A stretch of DNA of 9,873 nt from an uncultured Coriobacteriaceae bacterium (GTDB lineage Bacteria > Actinomycetota > Coriobacteriia > Coriobacteriales > Eggerthellaceae), in the NCBI GenBank assembly GCA_900554945.1, contig USJN01000036.1:1-9873 (forward strand). The letters run 5' to 3'. A program made the position numbers and the translations under genes. Positions 1 to 6,939 of this stretch are shown here, one piece after another (the stretch's first letter is position 1; each line of letters begins with the position of its first letter). The notes under the pieces are model-generated. The model worked only from the letters and a program-made list of their open reading frames with translations, made no database searches and was not told the DNA's origin.

Positions 1-372
1 CGAGTCGCCCGACGAGGCGTTCTGGTTCGCAAGGTCACTGTCCATCGCGTCTTTGTCCTCGGTGACCATGTAGTACTTGCCGGTCTTGGGGTCCTGGTAC
101 ACCATGCCCTTTTCAACGTAGGCGTTGCCCGCGTCGGTCATGTCCTCAGGCATGTCCTCGGGCGTGTCGATCGCTTCGAGCTGCTTATCTTGAAGCTCCG
201 AGAGGGGGGTGAAGTCGATGTTCCAGACGGTGACGAGCGCCATCATAAGGCCGCATGCGAACACGAGCATGATGTCTGCGATATTGGCGACCGACGCCAT
301 GGGGTCAGCATCGTCTTTCGAGCGCAGGTGTCCTCCACGCAGCCCGCCGCTGTTTCTCAGTCCGCGGGCCAT
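1..372 (-). CDS. DUF2149 family protein, ExbD-like single-helix membrane protein (3' end beyond window)
   Basis: The reading frame starts at an ATG at 372 and stays open for 124 codons to the window edge, so the C-terminus is missing. The N-terminus is short, basic and cytoplasmic-looking (MARGLRNSGG...). A D-P-M-A-S-V-A-N-I-A-D segment at about residues 23-33 leads into one hydrophobic helix (about 28-49), followed by an acidic, presumably external, region (residues 52-124) with a GNAYVEKGMVY motif near 82-92. The D-P-x-x-x-V-A-N start and single helix match my memory of DUF2149, a family found beside ExbB-like proteins. Asp33 in IADIMLVFACG resembles the proton-carrying Asp at the start of the ExbD/TolR helix (I-D-V-M-L-V). 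It starts two bases after the ExbB-like gene and has a strong Shine-Dalgarno, so co-expression and complex formation are likely. The role as stator partner is inference. The family name is fairly secure; the function is not established. Confidence 0.82.
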   Translation of the reverse strand, partial: MARGLRNSGGLRGGHLRSKDDADPMASVANIADIMLVFACGLMMALVTVWNIDFTPLSELQDKQLEAIDTPEDMPEDMTDAGNAYVEKGMVYQDPKTGKYYMVTEDKDAMDSDLANQNASSGDS

Positions 373-374
373 GG

Positions 375-1184
375 TTATTCGCCCTCCTTGGCGGCTGCGG
401 TGCCGGCTTCGCGGGGCTCTTCGCCCGCCGCACCGACGAGCTCCTTCAGAGATATGCCCTTATCGCTCATCTCCTTCTCCGCGCGGGTGATAATGGCCTC
501 TACGTCGACGCCATCGCCGACCGTGGTCACAACCCCTGCTTCGCGCTCCTTCTCGATCTTCTCGAGCATGGTGCACATGGCCGCCTCGAGCGCGCCGAGA
601 TAGTTCTCATACCAGTTGCCGCGGATGCGGCCGACCACGTAGGCGACGCCCGCGGTGATGAGGCCGGCGACCGTGGTGTCGAAGGCGACGCCGATCGAGG
701 CTGCGAGCACGTCGGTCTGTCCCTGGCCGAGGGCAACGATGCCGGGGCCGAGGGGGATCAAGGTGCCCATGAGGCCGAACATGGGGGCGAGGCGCACAGC
801 CGCGTCGGTACGTCCGGTGATGCGCCCGTAGCGCAGCTCCTGGATGGCGAGCAGGCGTTTCGCGAGCGTCTCGAGCGTCTCGCTCGGAAGCGAGCGGTAG
901 CTCCACAGCGTGAGCAGCGACACCTTCTGGCGGCGCAGAAGGCCCGAGTCGATTACGACGTCGGCGAGGTCTTCTTCCTTCGCGCACGCGATGGAAGTCA
1001 AGAACTTCGAGATCACGATGCGGAAGTTGCGCCGCTCGGTCACTGCCTCGACGATGACGCTTCCGATGAGGAAGATCGCGTAGATGACAAACGCGAGCAG
1101 GACGATGATGACGGGAGCTAGCAGCCCCTGCGCGACCGCATGGAGAATGTCGGTCAGATAAAGTGCTTGTGCGATTTCGAGCAT
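375..1184 (-). CDS. MotA/TolQ/ExbB proton channel family protein
   Basis: This 269-residue protein has three predicted membrane helices: about 20-47 (LLAPVIIVLLAFVIYAIFLI), about 131-152 and about 164-186. A cytoplasmic stretch of about 80 residues separates helices 1 and 2. The pair of segments RLAPMFGLMGTLIPLGPG (131-148) and GVAFDTTVAGLITAGVAYVV (165-184) is the hallmark of the ExbB/TolQ/MotA family, including the small and Thr residues that line the ion path. A charged tail follows (about 208-269, rich in Glu, Lys and Ala). Family members form pentamers around two ExbD/TolR/MotB subunits and couple proton flow to work outside the membrane. No TonB or outer-membrane receptor is seen here. 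The gene begins 39 bases after the S-layer gene with a weak AGAAAG ribosome site, and is followed two bases later by a DUF2149 gene. Family membership is near certain; what it energises is unknown. Confidence 0.93.
   Translation of the reverse strand: MLEIAQALYLTDILHAVAQGLLAPVIIVLLAFVIYAIFLIGSVIVEAVTERRNFRIVISKFLTSIACAKEEDLADVVIDSGLLRRQKVSLLTLWSYRSLPSETLETLAKRLLAIQELRYGRITGRTDAAVRLAPMFGLMGTLIPLGPGIVALGQGQTDVLAASIGVAFDTTVAGLITAGVAYVVGRIRGNWYENYLGALEAAMCTMLEKIEKEREAGVVTTVGDGVDVEAIITRAEKEMSDKGISLKELVGAAGEEPREAGTAAAKEGE
382..389 (-). promoter_or_regulatory. Strong Shine-Dalgarno for the DUF2149 gene
   Basis: On the minus strand this reads AAGGAGGG, about 9-10 bases before the ATG at 372. It lies inside the last codons of the upstream ExbB-like gene. 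It fixes the start and indicates efficient translation of the small subunit. Confidence 0.75.
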
Positions 1185-1223
1185 TGATCAGTCTTTCTAG
1201 GATTCGTGATGGGCAGGGGTTGA

Positions 1224-4200
1224 TTAGCTCGCCTCGGGGTTCTCCTTGGCGCTCGCGGCGTTGTTCGCCTCGGCGGCAGCTTCGGGGGAAGCGGCATCGG
1301 CGCTAGCGGGCGAGGCATTCTCGCTTGTGGCGAGCACGGTCGCATCTGCGGTACTCAGGCTTTGCCCCTTTGCGGTCGGCGGAGTGATAATCTGGTTGTC
1401 GGACGTGCAGTTCTTCATGATCTTGCCCATCTCGCAGCGGTAGATGCTGCGGATCGGGGCGATGCTCTTCGTGCCGTCGGGGTTGTTGTAGCCCGTGATG
1501 ACGCCGCGGGTGAGCGCCCAAGCCACGCCGTCTTTCGCCCATTCGTCGACGAGGGCGGAGTCGGGCATGGCATCGAGCTTCGAGTGGTCGGTCTCTGCGG
1601 CGACGTCCACGCCGTTTTGCGATTTCGCGTAGTTCATGAGGATGAGGCACGCCTGCTCGCGGGTGACGGGGTCGTCAGGGCCGTAGCCTGTGGCGATGCC
1701 GGTTTCGGGATCCTTGTAGCCGGTGATGATGCCGTTTTCGAACGCCCAGTTCACAGCGCCCGTGTACCAAACGTTGTCCAAGACGTCGGGCAAGCCGGTC
1801 TCGTTTGCGGTCTTGTCGGGATCGCAGGCGGCTGCCGCATCGGGGTCGGCGAAACGCCAGAGCACCATGGCCATCTGAGCGCGGGTAAGCTCGCCGTAGG
1901 GGAGGAACGTCGTGTCGTTTATGCCCTTGATGAGGCCCGAGTCCTTGCAGAACTTGAGCGTGCCGTCCTTCACGTACCAGTCGGTCGCGATGACGTCCTC
2001 GTAGCCGAGCTGGTCGGCCTTGTCGTAGATGGCGAAGCTGCCGGTTACCTTTCCGGTGTAGGAGCGCGAGCCGCGAACGGTGAAGGTGGCGGTGCCGATC
2101 TCCTTGTTGTTCTCGTACTTCACGTTGTAATCTTCGCCCTTAAGTTCGGTTCCGTCGGGGGCGTAGACCTTCACCGGCGTGATGTCTTTGCCGGTGTATG
2201 CCTGATCGTTCACGACGATGGTGCAGTCGTCGATGCTCGTCGGCGCGGGCGCGTTCTGCCCGTGGATGATGAAGTACATATTCACGAAGTTGTCGAAGTC
2301 GAAGGGTCGTCCACCGCCCTTGAAGCGCACGGTCACGCAGCCAACCTCGTTTTTGCCAGGGTCGCCGACGTTGGCGTATTGCGTGTAGTTGCTCGAGCTC
2401 GTATCGCAGTTGGGGTTGCCGTAGACGAGCTGGTAGTCGGTGCCCTCGACGAGCGTGTGTCCCTTGTAGGTCACCTTCGAGATGGTCGGCTTGATCGTTG
2501 AGCCGGTGTAGTTGAGCACGGGGGCGCCGTTCTCGAATGCGATGGCCTTGTCGTTCCACTCAAGGTTCTGGCCGTCCCACTCCATGTACTCGATGTCGAC
2601 GTCGGTCATAAGGCTTGCCGGCGTGATCTTGAACAGGCCCTCCGTCGTGCCGGTGTAGGGTGCCGACTCGGTGGGGGAGATGACCACGGGGTAGTAGCCG
2701 TAGTGGTAGACCCCATCGGCGGACCACTCGGGTGCGTTCTGCGTCATGTTGATGGTCTTGTTAGGCGAGATATAGCGCTCGACCATGGTCTGGCCTGCAT
2801 ACGTGGTATTAGATCCATTGTAGACGCAGGTCTTGAAGGCGTAGGTGAACCAGTCGGAGGGGAGCTTGTTGCCGTAAGCGTCGGTGATGGTGATGTCGTC
2901 TGCCGTGAGCGTTTTCTCCGAGTAGTCGAACTTGCTGCTCTTGATGGAGACGAGGCAGGTCGCAAGGTCGCCCTTCACGATGCTGTAGGTGCACACGTTG
3001 CTTTGCGTGCCCGAGTAGGAGCCGATGCCGACGATGCTCGCGCTGTAGCCGTCGCCGAGGTCGGTGGCTCCCTCTTGCGGCACCACGTAGAAGTCGACAT
3101 CCTGGGTGAGGGTCTTTCCGCCCATGGTGACCTCAAGGCGCGGAATGGCTTCGCCGCCGGTATAGGGTGCGTTCTCCGTGCACGTTGCCGTGATGCTGGA
3201 AAGCGGGGTGGTCGAGGTTGCGTTCGCGAAGCACTTCAGGACGGGGTAGCCGTTGTTCTGCCCGCCGGTCGAGAACACGAAGTAGTTGTCCCATTCGCCG
3301 CCGTTGCGCTGCTTGTTGAGGGCGGCGACGGCGCTTGTGGCGCGCAGGTCGGTGGCGCTCACATACGCGCAGTTGGAATACGTGCCCGAGCTGGAATCGA
3401 CCACGTGGTAGATGTCGCCGTCCGCGCAGGTGTCCTTGAGCACGAGGCAGTCATGCAGGTTGCCATCGTTCTGGCCGATGAGGCCGGAGCTCTTGTTTCC
3501 AGGGAGCGCGTCGATCTTGCCGGCGCTGTAGCAGCTGTATATTTCGGGAGTGGGCGTGGTGTGCGTGCCGTCGGGCTTCGCGTACTGGAGCAACATGCCC
3601 GCGATGCCCGCGACGTAGTAGCCGCCGCCCGTGGCGGTCTTCACGGTGCCGGTGTTGCTGCAGAACGAGACGGTTCCGTGGCTTTGCCCCACGATGCCGC
3701 CGCCAGCGGGCTTGTTCCAGCGGTTCACGGTGACGAGCGCCGCGTTCGCGCACTCGGTGATAACGGTGTAGCTTCCTGCGCTGCCGACGATGCCGCCGCC
3801 AGAATACAGACCGGTAACCTGGGCATTTTTATCGGTTAAACAACGCTGCGTGTAGAGGATATCGTCTTTGGAGCCGTAGTCGATCTCGGTCGAGTCCCCC
3901 GAGCCGTTCATCGACAACCCGCGCAGGGATCCCACGATGCCGCCCGTCATGCTCGCCTGAGCACCGGAAACGATGCCCTTGCAGGTGCTGTCGTAGACGC
4001 TGCCAAGGGAGAAGCCCGCGATTCCGCCGACGCCCTCGGTCATGGCGGAGATTTTCTCGCCGAAGCGGTCGGTTCCCGCCTCGCAGGGGGATTGGGAGTC
4101 GATGGAGCCGGAAAACACGCAGTTATAGATGTTGCCGTGCGTCCTTGCGCCCTCGATTTCCTCTTGCGCAGGGTCGCCGAGGTACGCCACGACGCCGCCG

Positions 4201-5087
4201 ATGGACTTTGCGACGATGAGCCCTGGCGAGCGGCCGTTGCCGTCGGTGCCGTCGGAACCTGCGGTGTTGGTGATGGCCTTGAGGCTGCCCGAGAACTCGC
4301 AGTTCTTCACGTCGCCGAACACGGTAGCTGCCATGCCGCCGATTTTGGACATAACGCATTTCACGGTGTCGGTTTGAGGCGTGTCGACGGCGACGTCGAT
4401 CGTGGCGTCGACGGTGCAGTTCTCAACCGAGCCCTTCGAGGTGCCGATGAGGGCTGCGACGTTCGAGACTGCCTGCGAGGAGCTTGCGGAGCGATGGACG
4501 GTGACGGTGGCTCCGGTCACGTTGACGTTCTTCACGACCGACTTCTCGCCGCATCCGCCAAAGAGCGCGATGTTCGTTGCGCGCTCGCCTGCATCGGCGA
4601 GAGACGTGAGGCTGTAGCCGCGGATCGAATAGCCCGCGCCGTCGAAGGTGCCGTTGAACTCGTGTCCGCCTTCCCCGCCGATGGGGGTGACCTCGGCGCG
4701 GATGAACACGATGTCCTTCGCGAGCGTCACGGTCTTGCCCTCGAAGGTGACGCCCGAGTTGACGAGTTCGGCGAGGCCTGCGAGCTGCGATCCGGTGCTC
4801 AAGGTGTAGCTCGATGCTCCCTCCGAGTACCAGGAGGTGTCGGGGCTCACCGCGCGCAGGTCCCACGAGGTGCTGGCGAGTTCGATAAGTTCCCAACCTG
4901 GTTGCTCCTCGTTAATTGAGAGCAGCGCGGGCGCGTCGTCGAGATACGCCTCTGCCCATGATTGAGCCTCGTCGATGGTGGTCACGCTGCCGGGCGTTTC
5001 GACTGCCCAGGCCGCGCATGGTGCAGCGCAGGCAAGCGCGAACGCGAATGCGACTCCCATCGCTGCGGTGCGGATGTTCTTCTTCAT
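1224..5087 (-). CDS. Large S-layer protein with GLUG repeats, Y-T-G repeats and three C-terminal SLH domains
   Basis: This 1287-residue secreted surface protein has a signal peptide at residues 1-28 (MKKNIRTAAMG..., likely cut after AWA). A beta-helix-like region (about 115-620) carries repeated GLUG motifs such as GGIAGFSLGSVYDSTCKG and GGIVGQSHGTVSFCSNTG, and ends at GYPVLK. Two clear and probably four Y-T-G/D-Y beta domains follow (about 632-1021). Three SLH domains lie at about 1028-1080, 1098-1156 and 1172-1228, with typical cores such as YGELTRAQMAMVLWRF and DPVTREQACLILMNY. The third is degenerate. A low-complexity Ala/Ser/Glu tail fills 1230-1287. SLH domains normally bind pyruvylated secondary wall polymer, so the protein should be wall-attached with the GLUG part exposed. 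About 27 cysteines remain after signal cleavage, unusual for an exported protein. It sits between the membrane-anchored Ig-like gene (20 bases upstream) and the ExbB-like gene (39 bases downstream). A capture or scaffold role is inferred; an adhesin is the main alternative. Confidence 0.93.
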   Translation of the reverse strand: MKKNIRTAAMGVAFAFALACAAPCAAWAVETPGSVTTIDEAQSWAEAYLDDAPALLSINEEQPGWELIELASTSWDLRAVSPDTSWYSEGASSYTLSTGSQLAGLAELVNSGVTFEGKTVTLAKDIVFIRAEVTPIGGEGGHEFNGTFDGAGYSIRGYSLTSLADAGERATNIALFGGCGEKSVVKNVNVTGATVTVHRSASSSQAVSNVAALIGTSKGSVENCTVDATIDVAVDTPQTDTVKCVMSKIGGMAATVFGDVKNCEFSGSLKAITNTAGSDGTDGNGRSPGLIVAKSIGGVVAYLGDPAQEEIEGARTHGNIYNCVFSGSIDSQSPCEAGTDRFGEKISAMTEGVGGIAGFSLGSVYDSTCKGIVSGAQASMTGGIVGSLRGLSMNGSGDSTEIDYGSKDDILYTQRCLTDKNAQVTGLYSGGGIVGSAGSYTVITECANAALVTVNRWNKPAGGGIVGQSHGTVSFCSNTGTVKTATGGGYYVAGIAGMLLQYAKPDGTHTTPTPEIYSCYSAGKIDALPGNKSSGLIGQNDGNLHDCLVLKDTCADGDIYHVVDSSSGTYSNCAYVSATDLRATSAVAALNKQRNGGEWDNYFVFSTGGQNNGYPVLKCFANATSTTPLSSITATCTENAPYTGGEAIPRLEVTMGGKTLTQDVDFYVVPQEGATDLGDGYSASIVGIGSYSGTQSNVCTYSIVKGDLATCLVSIKSSKFDYSEKTLTADDITITDAYGNKLPSDWFTYAFKTCVYNGSNTTYAGQTMVERYISPNKTINMTQNAPEWSADGVYHYGYYPVVISPTESAPYTGTTEGLFKITPASLMTDVDIEYMEWDGQNLEWNDKAIAFENGAPVLNYTGSTIKPTISKVTYKGHTLVEGTDYQLVYGNPNCDTSSSNYTQYANVGDPGKNEVGCVTVRFKGGGRPFDFDNFVNMYFIIHGQNAPAPTSIDDCTIVVNDQAYTGKDITPVKVYAPDGTELKGEDYNVKYENNKEIGTATFTVRGSRSYTGKVTGSFAIYDKADQLGYEDVIATDWYVKDGTLKFCKDSGLIKGINDTTFLPYGELTRAQMAMVLWRFADPDAAAACDPDKTANETGLPDVLDNVWYTGAVNWAFENGIITGYKDPETGIATGYGPDDPVTREQACLILMNYAKSQNGVDVAAETDHSKLDAMPDSALVDEWAKDGVAWALTRGVITGYNNPDGTKSIAPIRSIYRCEMGKIMKNCTSDNQIITPPTAKGQSLSTADATVLATSENASPASADAASPEAAAEANNAASAKENPEAS
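1404..2006 (-). other. Three SLH (S-layer homology) domains encoded here
   Basis: Residues about 1028-1228 of the S-layer protein. SLH1 reads G-Y-E-D-V...W-Y...G-L-I-K-G...LTRAQMAMVLWRF. SLH2 reads L-P-D-V...W-Y...G-I-I-T-G-Y...VTREQACLILMNY. SLH3 reads M-P-D...V-I-T-G-Y...IYRCEMGKIMKN, where the usual T-R-A/E-E core has become Y-R-C-E. These domains anchor to secondary cell-wall polymer in S-layer bacteria. Confidence 0.9.
2025..3182 (-). repeat. Y-T-G beta-domain repeats inside the S-layer protein
   Basis: Residues about 636-1021 contain diverged copies of a surface-protein module: Y-T-G...P...V...G-x-x-L...D-Y/F...G.....G-x-G-x-Y-x-G-x...F/Y-x-I. The two clearest are 640-704 (PYTGGEAIPRLEV to YSIVKG) and 962-1021 (QAYTGKDITPVKV to GSFAIYD). 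A longer copy lies at 857-942. A fourth, very diverged segment at 728-822 ends in APYTGTTEGLFKI. These probably act as stalk domains between the GLUG region and the SLH anchor; that role is inferred. Confidence 0.65.
3441..4463 (-). repeat. GLUG repeat array inside the S-layer protein
   Basis: Residues 209-549 hold about nine degenerate copies of a 20-40 residue unit of the form G-G-I-V-G...G-x-V-x-x-C-x-x-x-G-x-V. Clear copies start near residues 249, 297, 354, 382, 431, 463, 493 and 535. A Cys recurs at the equivalent turn (224, 263, 323, 369, 446, 476, 519, 547). GLUG repeats are a known feature of bacterial and archaeal surface proteins, and a beta-helix fold is expected. Confidence 0.82.
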
Positions 5088-5093
5088 CTTCGG

Positions 5094-5101
5094 TCTCCTT
5101 T
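5094..5101 (-). promoter_or_regulatory. Strong Shine-Dalgarno for the S-layer gene
   Basis: Minus-strand AAAGGAGA lies six bases before the ATG at 5087, in the 20-base gap after the Ig-like protein gene. It supports the chosen start, which gives a clean signal peptide. Confidence 0.78.
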
Positions 5102-5107
5102 CGAACG

Positions 5108-6937
5108 CTATCTCAGTGGTAGTTTCTGTCTGCGGTATCTCACGCCCATCTGCACGCCTCCTGCGGCTGCCGTGCCGACGGCGAAGGGGATGACAAACGG
5201 TGCGAAGGGGTTCTCGAAATCAATGGTGTCGACGTCGGAGGGGTTGGGGTTCATGACCTGGTAGACCTGCCATGAACCGCCCGTGGTGCCGCCACCGCCG
5301 TCGCTGATCGCAGCGGACCCGCCCCCAAGGCCGGTGGCGTCGCCGACATCGGTGCCGGTGCTTCCGCCGTCTCCGCCTCCTTCTCCGCCGCCCGAGCCGC
5401 CTTGCCCGGTGCCGTCGCCGGTGTTGGTACCGATCTTGGGCTGAACGGGGGGCGCGCCTGCGAGGACGACTTTGATGGTGTTGATCCAATAGACCTGGGC
5501 GTTCGACGTGATCTGGCCCGATCCAGTCGCCCCGAAGAGTAGGCGGAAGCAGGCGTTGTCGTTCATGTCGGAATAGTCGGGCTCGATCGAGTCGCCATAC
5601 TTGTACCAGCGGAAGTTCGACTGCACGGCGAGCATCGGGGATACGGGGATGCCTTCCTGCACGTTGCCGCCTGCGTCGTATTGCGGGAAGTAGTAGCGGA
5701 TCGAGCCGAAGAGCATGCTATAGCTCACCGCTGTGCCGAAGTCCGAGGACCCGACGGGGGTGTCGGCGGTGACGAAGCGGAACTCCTTGATGCCGTCGAG
5801 GTTCGCTCCCGCGGCCTCGAGCACCGTGGAGAGCAGGACACCTCGGCCGCTTACCGTGGCGAAGCGGTTCGCCGAGCCGATGACGGTGTAGGTCTGCTCG
5901 ACCATGCCCATCGCCTCGACCTCGGCGCGCGAGAACGTCTTCTCGGAAACGACCTTGTCGGGGGCTTCCTCCCACACGACCTTCACGGTGAGGGAATCCT
6001 GCGGGCGCGCCACAGGATTGGGCTTTTCCTCGGCCGCGGTGCTTACGCACACCTTGCCCGTGACGGTCGCGCCGCCGATTCCCGCCGTGGACGAGGCGCT
6101 TACCCAAACGTTCGCCTCCTCGGCGGGGCGGTAGAGGCCGGTCGTCGGCTCCACGTAGCCGAAGGTGGAATCGTCGACACTCCACGAGAGGTCGGCGATC
6201 GCGCCGTTGGTTTGCTGGCTCAAAAGCCCGTTGGAGGTGAGGTAATCGGTCGTCGTGCCGTCGGCGGGGTTCGCCACCGTCACGCGCGCGACGAGCTGCA
6301 GCGTCTGGTTCGTGTTATAAAGGCGCGCGCCCGCCTCGGTGTAGGGTTCGCCGTTCTCGTTGCAGATGACGATATTCTCCACGTAGAGCTCGTTGTTCTG
6401 CCCGCTCACGTCGATAATGTAGGAGGTCGACAGCCCGTCGCAGGTCGCGGTGAGCGTGACGGTGCCGTTTGCGAGCGCTGTCACCTGGCCGGACGTGCTC
6501 ACGTGCGCCACCGACGTGTCGCTTACCGACCAGTTGGTCATGTGCCCGGTGTCGCCTGCCCAGGAGGTCGAGCCGTCGTTCCATACGAGCTGCACCTTGA
6601 ACTGGAGCGACTCGCCCTTCTTCGTGAGCTGGCCGTGCGTCTCGGGCGTGTTCTCCCAGCTGTTCGATGCGACCTTCCAGCCGCTTCCGACGTAGGGCGT
6701 CTCGTAGAACAGCGAGATGCCCTCCACCGACTGGGTGGGGGGTTGCGGGGTGGGGTCGGGTTCGGGCGCAGGGTCGGGGTTGGAGGGCTGCTCGGTTGCG
6801 CCTCCGCCATCCGACTCGCCTTCCGCAAACGCGGCTCCCTGCGCGTAAAGCGTCAGGGAGAACGCGAGCAGAAAGACGAGCAGGCAGCGCAGCGCGTCGC
6901 TGGCAAGTCGTTTGGCTTTTATGGTCTGGGTGCGCAT
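5108..6937 (-). CDS. Membrane-anchored surface protein with Ig-like domains and a molybdopterin-oxidoreductase-like domain
   Basis: This 609-residue secreted protein has a signal peptide at residues 1-38 (cut near AFA|EG) and a Pro/Asp/Glu linker at 48-69. A Big2-type Ig-like domain follows at about 71-177 (W-S-V-S-D-T-S-V-A-H-V...G-Q-V-T-A-L-A-N-G-T-V-T-L-T-A), then a second Ig-like domain at about 186-300 (LSWSVDDSTFGYVEPTTG). A third domain at about 313-495 has a GRGVLLSTVLEAAG...IKEFRFVTADT pattern, like the sulfite-oxidase-type molybdopterin fold. A Gly-rich linker fills about 503-554. One hydrophobic segment (577-599) with the basic end RYRRQKLPLR should fix it in the membrane, inside-facing at the C-terminus. 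No LPXTG motif is present. The start lies two bases after the binding-protein stop with a GGAAAG ribosome site, implying coupled translation. A ligand-capturing or docking role for the ABC importer is inferred. The fold call for the third domain rests on pattern memory. Confidence 0.85.
   Translation of the reverse strand: MRTQTIKAKRLASDALRCLLVFLLAFSLTLYAQGAAFAEGESDGGGATEQPSNPDPAPEPDPTPQPPTQSVEGISLFYETPYVGSGWKVASNSWENTPETHGQLTKKGESLQFKVQLVWNDGSTSWAGDTGHMTNWSVSDTSVAHVSTSGQVTALANGTVTLTATCDGLSTSYIIDVSGQNNELYVENIVICNENGEPYTEAGARLYNTNQTLQLVARVTVANPADGTTTDYLTSNGLLSQQTNGAIADLSWSVDDSTFGYVEPTTGLYRPAEEANVWVSASSTAGIGGATVTGKVCVSTAAEEKPNPVARPQDSLTVKVVWEEAPDKVVSEKTFSRAEVEAMGMVEQTYTVIGSANRFATVSGRGVLLSTVLEAAGANLDGIKEFRFVTADTPVGSSDFGTAVSYSMLFGSIRYYFPQYDAGGNVQEGIPVSPMLAVQSNFRWYKYGDSIEPDYSDMNDNACFRLLFGATGSGQITSNAQVYWINTIKVVLAGAPPVQPKIGTNTGDGTGQGGSGGGEGGGDGGSTGTDVGDATGLGGGSAAISDGGGGTTGGSWQVYQVMNPNPSDVDTIDFENPFAPFVIPFAVGTAAAGGVQMGVRYRRQKLPLR
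5141..5209 (-). other. C-terminal membrane anchor of the Ig-like protein
   Basis: Residues 577-599 form a 23-residue hydrophobic stretch (PFAPFVIPFAVGTAAAGGVQ...) followed by the basic tail RYRRQKLPLR. Preceded by a long Gly-rich spacer, this looks like a stop-transfer anchor holding the protein outside the cytoplasmic membrane. There is no sorting motif for a sortase. Confidence 0.65.
5453..6001 (-). other. Region encoding the SUOX-like (molybdopterin-oxidoreductase-fold) domain
   Basis: Residues about 313-495 of the Ig-like protein. The motif G-R-G-V-L-L-S-T-V-L-E-A-A-G at 364-377, then F-R-F-V-T-A-D, matches the k-G-v-x-L-x-d-l-L-x-x-A-G...V-x-x-x-a-x-D pattern of the family. The only Cys in the domain (463) is far from where the catalytic Cys of sulfite oxidase would fall, so enzymatic use of molybdopterin is unlikely. 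Similar domains without the cysteine occur in other surface proteins (from memory). Confidence 0.55.
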
Positions 6938-6939
6938 CG

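Noticed and set aside
1185..1223. Possible promoter or terminator in the widest intergenic gap
   Set aside because: Only 39 bases, with no stem-loop followed by a T run and no convincing -35/-10 pair. Read-through is the simpler reading.
1362..3839. Two long plus-strand open frames (1362-2501 and 2703-3839) opposite the S-layer gene
   Set aside because: They are Val/Ala/Gly/Asp/Arg-rich low-information translations with no domains, explained by the GC3 bias of the minus-strand gene.
5028..5030. Cys20 of the S-layer protein as a lipobox cysteine
   Set aside because: The preceding residues (F-A-L-A-C) do not put Leu at -3, and a good signal peptidase I site follows (A-W-A at 26-28). SLH domains already provide anchoring.
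5270..5440. Gly-rich low-complexity stretch as a possible DNA tandem repeat or phase-variable tract
   Set aside because: The codons are mixed and no exact repeat unit is visible. It encodes a flexible linker (residues about 500-556) rather than a slippage tract.
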